Assembly (NCBI GenBank): GCA_028023455.1
Contig: JAQFVV010000072.1
Location: 5,028,214-5,092,213, forward strand
From: Epiperipatus broadwayi
Taxonomy: Eukaryota; Onychophora; Udeonychophora; Euonychophora; Peripatidae
Reading direction: 5' to 3'
DNA length: 64,000 nucleotides
The position numbers and the translations under genes are program-made. Below are positions 55,561-64,000 of this stretch, piece by piece (position 1 is the stretch's first letter; the number at the start of each line of letters is the position of its first letter). The notes beneath the pieces were generated by a model. The model worked only from the letters and a program-made list of their open reading frames with translations, did no database searches and was not told where the DNA came from.

Positions 55561-56989
55561 ATTAATATATATATTAAACTACAAATGTGAATAGCAAAGT
55601 GGATTGAGGATTTTGTGATTTTTTTTTTACGAGATTATTGGTAGTTATGACTTTTTTCACTTTTTACGTATGATTTCTGGAGCAGTGTTCTTCATTTGAC
55701 TTTAAGCCATCTATTGGGTAAAAACTGAAATCTCTAAAATATGAAATTACTAACCTAGTATAAATAAATCTTTTATACAAACAAGTCAGTTTTAAAACCT
55801 TGGAGTATTTTGAATTTCAGACTAATAGCTTAATAATGATGTATGTATATGCATATTAAGTCCAAATTTCTTATAAATGAAAGCTGTAAGCCAGAAATTA
55901 GTCTGGGGATGTAGATATAATAGCATTACCATTTTGTATTTGTTTTTTATTCAAGCTTCTTCAATAAAGTTCTCATGAAAGAAAATGTATATAATTAATA
56001 GCTGATTTTATTTTTTAGTCACACTTTTATGTGCAGTACAAAAAAAAAAAGTTACAGAACTCATTTAAAATCCTTGAGTCTCCAGTTGATCTTAATCACT
56101 TTGGATTAAGATTCAAAAATCTTTCATGCAGTTTGCTATCTCAAAAGTTTCATGAAGATGGGTCAGAATCCCTGGTGTGACATTTGAAATCAATGATTAC
56201 AATGTAATTCTTACGAATCTCTTTGTTTATTATTATTATTAAAATTGAATATTGTTTATGCTATCGTTATTCTTATACAACATATTTTTTTAAATTTTGG
56301 AATTATCAAAAAATTTATTCTAATATTCCATACAAGTGTCCATCAGTTTTGGAATGAATGGCTTATATTGGAATTGAAACAAACTTCTATTTCATTCTAA
56401 TTGATATTTCTCAACCATTACCAATTTCAGTCATTCGTCATCAAGCTAAGAATATGCTGATGAGCAGATGAATTCCACATTCCCAAAATGTCTGGCATAA
56501 ATATCATCACATTAATTAAACAATTAAGCAAAATTTTCATTTCATCACATGCTCTCTCAGGCAAAAAATGCATGAAAGCCATTTCCACTTAGATTCTTTT
56601 ATCTAGCTACATGTCAGCAGATATTTTAGAAGCATAACTATATTCCATTGACTGGATTCTACAAAGCCATTTGATACCAGTTATATCCCAAAAGCTTGAG
56701 ATTCATTATAGCTATTTCTTTTTTGCATTGTAATATATGCCGGGCAATATTGTCTAAACTATCAAATCATGAAATTCTAACATCACTTCAAAATAAAGAT
56801 TTTATTTTATATAAATGTGTTTCCTCAAAACTTACAAAAGCTTTTAATCTAAATTACAAGATTGCCTAAATTCTGTAGAACATAAAACTATTTTTTGATA
56901 ATAAAACCATGACTATGTAGATTTTCACATATCTTTTTCTATTGTGAATGAGAGCATTTAAGCGCCCTTTATTAGCTTGTTATGTAATT

Positions 56990-57180
56990 AAGGTGCAAGA
57001 TGTTGTATAATAGCCACCAAATGAAACCTACCCAATAAGACTCAATTTCTGATTTGTGTTTAGTGAAATTGAGGCTTGGCAAAGCTGATGAGGAAATTTC
57101 CCTTGAAACCGGCATGGGGACCTTGTTTCGTCATAGTTTACAAGTCAGAATTTGGCTATTACATAACATCTTTTGTTTTA
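56990..57180. repeat. Short foldback with CTGATGAGG...GAAACC apex
   Basis: CAAGATGTTGTATAATAGCCA (56997) mirrors TGGCTATTACATAACATCTT (57152). At the apex CTGATGAGGAAATTTCCCTTG (57086) leads into GAAACCGGCATGG. It has a hammerhead-like catalytic segment and a stem II-like hairpin, but no acceptable cleavage position, so I do not call it a ribozyme. Confidence 0.5.
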
Positions 57181-57411
57181 GTTAAGTAATGGACTAATAG
57201 ATGGTACTAAAATGTTTATATTTGTTAAAATATAATTCTGTAATGTGTTAATTATGTTTTATTACATATGCAATTTTTTTTCCCACCTTTTTTAATCTTT
57301 TTCCTAAACTCAATGTTCACAGATTATTTTATTTGTGTGTAGATGTGCAATAAACTCATTTTACATAAATCTTGTAATAAATATTATGGAATCCTTTTTT
57401 TTTTTTTGCAG

Positions 57412-57510
57412 GAGAGAGATTCCGATGAAAGTGATGAAGATGACACTGCAGAGCTTTTGATGGAATTAAATAAAATTAAAAAAGAACGTGCCCAGGAACA
57501 GGCAAGAAAA
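57412..57510 (+). CDS. CWC15: CWC15 internal exon (acidic and KIKKERAxEQARK segment)
   Basis: Exactly 33 codons in phase 0, from TTTTTTTGCAG to GTAAGT: ERDSDESDEDDTAELLMEL, then NKIKKERAQEQARK. This is the acidic run followed by the conserved helix LLxELxKIKKERAxEQARK of CWC15. The in-frame ATG at 57343 lies in the intron. Confidence 0.95.
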
Positions 57511-58429
57511 GTAAGTACTGTTGAACAACGTATTTATTTTTTTTACAGAAAATAGGTAATATTTAAAATTGTATTTTTTTTACATTGTTTTTAGTTCAAC
57601 TTTTCTGAGTCAATTCAATTTTTTTTTGTAACTCTGATCAACCACCACACACACACACACATACCAATTGCGAGCTGATTAAATTTTAAATGCATGAAAT
57701 CATCCAATACGTCATTCTCATTTTAGTGTGAGGATGTTGTCATTTTTGAAAATAAAAGCGAATTAATTAAAATGAAATTTTATCTAGGGGATGAAAAGAA
57801 CTATTTATGTGATATATCTATATGTGCTTAACTTAGTTAAAGGTGAATATTTTTTGCTTATATATTCCACCTTTTCCCAGATAACTCTTTAGCTATGATT
57901 ACGAGGATATAGAAATTCCTCAAAAGCGCTAAGCTCCCTTAGTATTATAATTCTCATTTTAGCTTAATCTTTAACTACATGTCAGCGCATATAGATATAT
58001 TATTGTTTGTGTAAGGGATGTTTACATATCTGTTATTATTACATAAATATTTATGTAGTAAATTGCTTATAATTTTTACAAAATGTAATATCTAAAAAAC
58101 TATGAAAACTCCTTCATTGAAGCATACTGCTTCATACATAGAGAAAATATTGCAAATATTTTCAGTGTTGAGCGCCCTCATCAAAAGCAACTGTTTTTAT
58201 TTTCAGTAGAACAGTTAGTTATCTTTGGGAAGTATAATCAGCACCAAAAATGCATCAAAGTTATGTTTAATATTTGCAACAGCTTTTTTGGTGTATGAAG
58301 CAGTATTAGTATCATTTTTAGTATTAAACTTTAATATGATATATTGTATGGATTTACACTTTAATTAGTTTTTGTTTTTCTGCATTCATGTTTATATAGC
58401 TAATACCTGCAAAACTTTAAAATGTCTAG

Positions 58430-59560
58430 TAGTCAATTTGAACTTTATCGATCATTTTATTTATATCCATAAGAGAAAATATTTGTTCATAACTTGATCC
58501 TAATGTTATTAGCATTTCAAGTGTCCTATGTAGTTCATTAATCTTTACTGCTAGTATTTCACTCCACTGTGAGAAATTATTAAAATTACACTCTACAAGA
58601 AATCATGTTATGACATTTATCTCTGTTATCACCCTTTTTGCCCTATATGCAGCTAACGTAGTTGCTCTTGTTATTTCCCTATGATGAACTTTAACTTGTT
58701 AAAAGCAGCAGCCCATTGCAATCTGTGTTGGATCTCAACATCTAAGTCCACCCTTCCATTTATAAAACTACAAAGATATATAAAATGGTTTACATTCTCA
58801 TACCGATGACCATCCAAGTTGAAAGTTGCTGAGGATTTTGCTTTTGTCACTGACTGATAAGAAGTTGAGTTTTTTGAACATTAATTAAATAAACTGAGAT
58901 CCTTATAAGTTCCATTTAAAACATTAAGAACATTGTGTAAATCATCTTTTGAATTGGCAAAAAGCATGCTGTAAGATGAAGATGATCTTATTTTTGCTTT
59001 TAACCAATTCAAATTAGAAATTCCACTATCAAACCTGTATTGTATCTTGATCCCTATTTGATTAAATCACCTATAAACAATTTCAAAGACCGCTGTTGTA
59101 AAAATTGAAAAAGTAGCAAGACCACATCCTTGTTTAACATCAGTTTTCACTTCAAATAGCTCACATTTTCCATCTGTAATAATAACACTGCTTTTTATTC
59201 TATCATATAGAAACTGCTGCACAATACAAATAAACTTTGGTGGGTAACCAAAATAATTTCAAACAATCTCATTGCCCTGTCCTATTAATTGAATCAAATG
59301 CCTTTACCAAATCAATAAAGGCATTATATAAATCATTCCTTTGTTCCCGACACTTTTTTGCATTTGCCTGAGCAATTTGATTCCCTAAAACCTCATTGAG
59401 TCTGAGTAATCATTCATCTATAACTGGAAGAAATCTTATTCAAAAAAATTTTTGAAAGTACTTTCGCTGTAGTGGATAATAATGATATTCCACGATAATT
59501 ACCGCAATATGACCTAACAACTATTTTTATTACCATAGATTGATTATCTCGTGTAAGTTC
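58430..59560 (-). pseudogene. Non-LTR reverse transcriptase remnant
   Basis: The minus strand encodes, in broken order of frames, CGNYRGISLLSTTAKVLSK (the GISLL motif near 59500), then FGYPPKFI, then DVKQGCGLA (the VKQGC motif near 59140), then LFANSKDDL where the active site FADD box should be, then YLCSFINGRVDLDVEI. The catalytic aspartates are lost. It spans most of an RT domain and is likely a longer relative of the LINE tails elsewhere in the window. Confidence 0.75.
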
Positions 59561-59700
59561 AATCATTAATGGACATCAGATGGTATCGTGTTATAATATC
59601 CTCTACTCCTAGACCAGGTTCTGGCTTTTGCTTTCGTCCTAATTCAAAGCTGGAATATCCACTTTTCATTTCTTTACGTTAAGGTTTTGGACTCGAGCTA
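59561..59700 (-). repeat. Family F fragment
   Basis: ATGGACATCAGATGGTATCG and AGACCAGGTTCTGGCTTTTG resemble 49805-49870. On the minus strand GACGAAAGCAAAAGCCAGAAC then CTGGTC is a decayed hammerhead-like core. Confidence 0.5.
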
Positions 59701-60338
59701 ACTAAATTGTTTATATACTTATATAGATATGTGAACACAAGTCAGTTTTTAAGTATATTAAAACCTTTATTTTATTCCAGCTGTAACCCACCCACCTCCA
59801 CCTACTTTTTTCTAGGAAAATTAATACCAACCATGCACTTTCTCATATTCAAAGTCTTCTGGTTTCCAATTCTAGGCTATTTATTTATAAAGGACTAAAA
59901 GCGGTTACTATGGAAGCATATGAAATCTGGTGTGATGTACCTGGTGGAATATATTATTAATAGTTCTGATCTAATAAAGAATGATTTCGAACATGAGTAT
60001 GCGCTTGCCAATTAAATTATATATGTATTGCAGATTTATTTATTTTTAATAAATAAAAGTGCGATTAATTCCTTCATTTAACAATTCATTGTAAAAATAG
60101 TAAAGAAAATCTATTGAAGTATATTTATTAATTTTTTTGAGTTTAATTTTTTTTTTTTTTAACGAGTTCTTGACTCTTTAGTTGTTTTTATCTGTACGAT
60201 TATATTTTTTTAAATACATCTACATATTAATGACTCATATATTTATTATGAGATTTTTTTCCAATCTTTCAAACCATTGTAGAAGCTGTTTTGTTGAAAG
60301 AATGCAGATTTCAGTTATTTTGTTCTTGTTTTGTTCAG

Positions 60339-60442
60339 GAAGCTGAGCAGAAGGCTGAAGAAGAAAGGATTCGCATGGAAAATATCCTGAGTGGAAACCC
60401 TCTTCTGAATCAAAACAAAGCTGACTTTAAAGTCAAACGGAG
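60339..60442 (+). CDS. CWC15: CWC15 internal exon ([13 protein letters not shown] segment)
   Basis: After TTTTGTTCAG the exon reads [15 protein letters not shown], then [19 protein letters not shown], and ends two bases into an Arg codon before [19 protein letters not shown] and FKVKRRW are hallmark CWC15 sequences. The exon lacks a few residues between NPLLN and FKVKRR compared with human. The final exon (starting WDDDVVFKN in the family) is not visible before 64000. Confidence 0.95.
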
Positions 60443-61919
60443 GTGAGGTTCTTTCATTATATTCTGACATGTGTAAAAGGAAAATGTAAGAAAGAGGTAT
60501 TAAAGATTGTTTTCTGTAAAAAAAAAAATCTTTAAATTTATATTAATTGACTTTATTTACTTTTTTTTTCTTTCTGTAATATATAAAAGTAAATACGTGT
60601 ATATGTATATATTGTGACGGGATGGGGGGGTATCCAAGTGGAGGTAGCAAATTATCCCAAAATAAACAAAATGTTCAAATTAAATATTAAAATATTTAAA
60701 TAAGAGTAATGTTTACTATCAAAAAGTAAGATATTAAGGTAAGATAATGATATTAAAGTAATGTTTAATATCTTGAAAAAATATATAAATAATTTATATA
60801 TTAAAAAAGCATGAGATCAAGATCTGCTGTGAAATCAGCCAGTTACTCCTCAGAGCAACTATAATTAACTATATATATATATCAACCAGCATTATCTACA
60901 AGTAAAAGTAATATGAGTAATACTCCAAGTAATAACCATTCGTCATCATGAACGATCCATCAAAAGAAATCAACAATCAATCTGATGACTGGATTGGAAA
61001 TAGGTCTTCTGTAGACCAGGCTAACTTCTGAGCCATTGCCAGCTTGGGGCAATTACTTAAACCTTAATTTGGATGTACCATCTTAGTGCTCACCCATCAA
61101 AATACATAACCAGAAAAATGTAAACAATAATGCTGGGATTTTAAAACATGCTTATCATCATCAAAGCTCTGGCCATGGCCAACTATAAACTTAATTTCTA
61201 ATAGAGACCAAACTAAATAAAATGTGTGCATGGACTTTGAAGAATATCCTCATTGTGCCAACCCAGGAATCATCATCATCATCTGGATGCCGATACTAAA
61301 AATACATCCCTATTTATATATCATCCATTATTGCACGAATCTAGATCAGAAGAACAGAAGTTCATTACTGTATGTGACCAAGAGCTATTTAGAACCACTG
61401 GAATAATTATCATAATTGATCACAAGTTTATTAATAAAAAAAATGATATTAAGGTCTAGAATAAGGCTATGCATATCAATTAAGCCTTCTGATTTTGATT
61501 AACATACAATAAAAACAATTATTACATTATGGTTATATATGGACACATAAATATGCAGTACAATTGACTTATATTATGATCGTCATATAAAATAAGAAAC
61601 TCATAATTAAACTTTTCAATTATAAAAAAAAATACCACAAACGATTAAAATTTTACATATCTGTGTGTGCATGTATCCACACACTGATGTTTACATATTT
61701 TAATTTGTTACAATAATAAGATTATATTTTCACAATTGATTCAATATTGAAAGTATATAAAGTTCATTTGTTATTTTAATAACAAGTTTTACTCTTTGAT
61801 GATTACAGTTTTGTTGTTTTCATTAAAAAAAAAAGTCAGTTTTCAACTGGTAACTGTTTTGATTGATTAATTACCAATGCATTTTAAATCTCTTTTTCTT
61901 TTATAATCTAAAACTGATA
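60443..61919. other. CWC15: Start of the last visible CWC15 intron
   Basis: No classified element. A short G run is at 60625-60631 and TA repeats lie near 60870. Confidence 0.5.
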
Positions 61920-62449
61920 TGTCAAGCTGGCGGCCTGCGGCTACGATGCCATGCAATAAAATGAAAACAGAACGATATGTTGCAAACAATAAATTAATTT
62001 TAAAAAACTTTTTAAAAAACATACTTTTATATTTAATTACATGAACTAAAATATATATAATAATTGTTGGTTACATAGGTAGCTAATTTATACATATAGC
62101 TAAATATTTTTGATGACAAGCTTTTATGATGATAAAGCATTTGAGATATGATGAACACCAAAGCTGGCAATTCTAATAATGTACTACTGTGCTTCCGAGA
62201 ACATAAATACATTCCAGCAAAACTTTAGTCAGCTATTCACGCCAGCAACGTAACAATCCTATCTGCAGATGTTGGGTTTTTCTTAGAATTGTAACAAAAG
62301 GCAGTTGCCCTAGTTTCTTTGTCCAGATTGATGTGTTAAAAATTTGTGGTTGTTTTCTTTTATAACTCATTCAAAAATGTAAGTAAACGTAGTTGCAATT
62401 TTTTTAATTTTTAAAACGTAAATCTAAAGTCCTATTTTTATTACAGAAA

Positions 62450-63357
62450 ATGCCACTTTCAATGCTAAATAAAAAATGAAAGATTGATGATGAGGGAAGA
62501 AAATTTCAAGAAAGGTGGGAACTGAACTATTTTTGTGTGGAAGTGAACAATAAGATTATATGCTTAATTTTGCAAAGAAATGATTAGTATTACTAAAGAA
62601 TGCAATGTTAAGTGACATTATAGCACTAATCACAAAGAACAATTTTCGTGCTTTGAAGCAAAAATAAGAGAAGAAAAATGAAGAATTCATTAAGTAGCCA
62701 GCAAGGAGTGCTTACAAAATTTGTGAAAAGTAATGAAACAGTAACAAGAGCTAGTTACAAAATAAGTTATTTATTAGCAAAACATTCAAAATCATTCATC
62801 AATGGTTCTTTAATCAAGGAATGTATGATAAAAGCTGCCGAATTTATCTGTCAAGAAATGGTATAGGCATTTTGAGACATCTTATTATCAATACGGTGGC
62901 AGATAGAATTACTGAATTGGCAGACGACATCACTTCGCAACTACAGGAAATATCTTTCAAAATCCTGTTCTTATCAGTTGCGATTGATGAAAGCATGGAT
63001 ATAAGAGGTTTTACAAGTTGCTGTTTTTTTTGTGATTGCGATAATAACTTGAGGATCACCAAAGAATTCTTGGAGTTTATCCCTCTTCATGGAACAACAA
63101 CTGGTGAAAATATTTTTCATGGCGTATGGAGCATTTTAGAAAAATTTAACTTGCCTCTTGATAAGCTTGTTTTTGTGACATCTGATGGCACTAAATCGAT
63201 GACAGATGAAACCAAAGGTTTTGTGTCATGACTGACAAGGAAATTACAAGATGAGTATCCAGATAAACTGAAAATCAAAGTTTTTCATTGCCTCACCCAC
63301 CAACAAGTTCTCTGTTTAAAAGTATTAAAAATGGACCAAGTACTTAAAACAGTTACA
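62450..63357 (+). pseudogene. hAT transposase, N-terminal and central part, broken
   Basis: From ATG 62450 the frame reads MPLSMLNKK and meets a stop at 62477. Reading on gives KIDDEGRKFQERWELNYF and a decayed BED-type zinc finger. Then come LTKFVKSNETVTRASYKISY, KHSKSFINGSLIKECM and, after a frameshift near 62860, NTVADRITELADDI, AIDESMDI, LHGTTTGENIF and VTSDGTKSM. These are hallmarks of GTF2IRD2/ZBED-like domesticated or mobile hAT proteins, including the first catalytic Asp of AIDES and a later TSDG block. At least two stops and one frameshift are present. Confidence 0.85.
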
Positions 63358-63547
63358 AAATAATATATATTAAGGCTATAAGCTTAAGACTATGTGCCCA
63401 GATGCGACAGTAGGGACCTCTACAAATCTTAACACAAGATTAATGACTTTAAAAGATACTGTCACATCTAGATGCATAGTCTTAAGGCTATAACCTTAAT
63501 ATATATTACTTAGGTAATGAGTATGTGCTTAACAAATTATTAATTAC
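63358..63547. mobile_element. 190-bp foldback/MITE inside the hAT pseudogene
   Basis: An exact 10-bp duplication AACAGTTACA flanks it (63348-63357 and 63548-63557). TAATATATATTAAGGCTATA near the left end pairs with TATAACCTTAATATATATTA, but the right side extends about 40 bases further. This unequal-end layout is like families C and D. It interrupts the transposase coding sequence, which resumes directly after it. Confidence 0.85.
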
Positions 63548-63557
63548 AACAGTTACA

Positions 63558-64000
63558 TAGATAGTCAACTTTATTCAATTGGGAGCACTTAACAATTGCC
63601 AATTTACTTCATTCCTTAAGGATTTAGAATCCGAATTCAAAAATCTTCCTTATTACGTAGAAGTTCATTGGTTGTTCTGCCACAACATCTTAAAGAGCTT
63701 CTATCTGCTTTGGAGGAAATAATATTATTTTTTGAAATGAAAGATGAAAACAATGAATATATATTGGTTATAAAAGATCCATTGTGGGTACCAGACCTAG
63801 CATTTTTAACAGGTATTACAAGACATCTGAATAATCTTAATATTATATTGTAAGGCAAAGATCAATTGATAATGAACATGTATGATGCAGTTGCAAGCGT
63901 TGTACAAAAACTGAATTTGTTTAAAAATCATTTGCAAAAGAAAGTTTTGACGTATTTTCCTATGTGTGAGCAGTTAAAAGCACAAAACAAAGTTGCTCGT
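63558..64000 (+). pseudogene. hAT transposase, continued after the insertion
   Basis: It reads IVNFIQLGALNNCQFTSF, then LPYYVEVHWL, then (frameshifted) LPQHLKELLSALEEI, PLWVPDLAFLTGITRHLN and finally NMYDAVASVVQKLNLF. The order matches the central-to-C-terminal part of GTF2IRD2/ZBED-like hAT transposases. Several frame changes show it is not functional. It runs off the window. Confidence 0.8.

Larger units (their letters stand above)
45454..57411 (+). other. CWC15: CWC15 intron, ~12 kb
   Basis: It runs from GTAAGA to TTTTTGCAG. It contains the repeats listed separately. I saw nothing classifiable at 45454-46121, 46872-47764, 49110-49784, 51171-52135, 52351-53689, 54511-55099 and 55561-56990, apart from homopolymers and a C run at 53431-53442. 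Confidence 0.9.
57511..60338 (+). other. CWC15: CWC15 intron, ~2.8 kb
   Basis: It runs from GTAAGT to TTTTGTTCAG. It has a (CA)n run near 57645-57662 and the LINE and family F remnants listed below. Stretches 57670-58430 and 59700-60338 show no classified element. Confidence 0.9.
61920..64000 (+). mobile_element. hAT transposon (GTF2IRD2/ZBED-like), continues past the window
   Basis: A GTCAAGCTGGCGGCCTGCGG segment at 61921 resembles the CTGCGGCCCGC-type ends of Charlie-like hAT elements. A decayed transposase follows from 62450. It lies in the same orientation as CWC15, inside its intron. The 3' end is outside the window. Confidence 0.6.

Noticed and set aside
55057-55594. Two consecutive plus-strand frames as a small protein gene
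   Set aside because: They overlap the minus-strand LINE tail that is repeated at 1850, 10070 and 20270.
56445-56480. CTGATGAGCAGATGAATTC as a hammerhead core
   Set aside because: No stem II hairpin and GAAT instead of GAAA.
57076-57110. CTGATGAGG...GAAACC apex as a further hammerhead
   Set aside because: The catalytic segment and a hairpin are there, but the position after the short stem III would be G, which hammerheads do not cleave, and stem I does not pair.
58130-58320. TTTTGATGAGGGCGCTC...GAAAAT on the minus strand as a hammerhead-like element
   Set aside because: C3 is missing, stem II is weak and no stem I partner is visible; too decayed to support.
1-64000. CRISPR array, operon or bacterial-type regulatory sites
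   Set aside because: Spliced exons, eukaryotic transposon families and lack of long frames show a nuclear animal genome; the tandem repeats have no spacer structure.

Overview
The window looks like a stretch of a large, AT-rich invertebrate animal genome, and I infer a lophotrochozoan, possibly a cephalopod mollusc. The reasons are very long introns (about 22 kb, 12 kb and 2.8 kb), many short interspersed repeats, and a mix of Penelope-like, RTE-like, Ty3/gypsy, mariner and hAT remnants. The species assignment rests on general impression, not on a diagnostic sequence. There is no bacterial-style gene organisation, and almost all short open reading frames are chance or repeat-derived.

Only one host gene is supported. 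It is the spliceosome-associated protein CWC15 (Prp19/CDC5L-associated), on the + strand, seen as four internal coding exons at 23331-23443, 45365-45453, 57412-57510 and 60339-60442. Their splice phases fit together exactly (2-1, 1-0, 0-0, 0-2) and together give about 135 residues of a protein that is about 229 residues in human. The first exon (about 43 residues) and the last (about 40 residues) were not found. The first probably lies before base 1, and the last after base 64000.

Everything else is repeat. Layout: 1-11.5 kb, ribozyme-bearing repeat, LINE tail, MITE, two tandem arrays, palindromes. 11.5-17.4 kb, mostly unassigned with two tRNA-like repeats. 17.5-19.3 kb, Penelope-like remnant with inverted ends. 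20-22.7 kb, LINE pieces with a foldback element inserted. Intron 23.4-45.4 kb, many foldback elements, a Ty3/gypsy remnant (31.7-34.8 kb), a cluster of ribozyme repeats (37.2-38.4 kb) and a 1.7-kb foldback (43.1-44.8 kb). Intron 45.5-57.4 kb, nested foldbacks, a mariner remnant and more ribozyme repeats. 58.4-59.6 kb, a LINE reverse transcriptase remnant. 61.9-64 kb, a hAT (GTF2IRD2/ZBED-like) transposase pseudogene.

The most interesting signal is shared by many unrelated-looking repeats. Several families carry a type I hammerhead ribozyme core or a decayed version of it: CUGANGA, a stem II hairpin, GAAA, a very short self-complementary stem III, a UH cleavage position, and flanks that pair as stem I. 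The best copies are the two arms of the palindrome at 10.9-11.4 kb. Many of these elements are head-to-head foldbacks whose two ribozyme copies meet at the apex. At least five such foldbacks have exact 10-15 bp target duplications, which suggests retrotransposition rather than cut-and-paste. Hammerheads are known in Penelope-like elements and in small non-autonomous retroelements of animals. The foldback form with ribozymes at the apex, spread over several families that share a 3' terminal motif, is the part that may be new. All structures were read by eye without folding or database tools.
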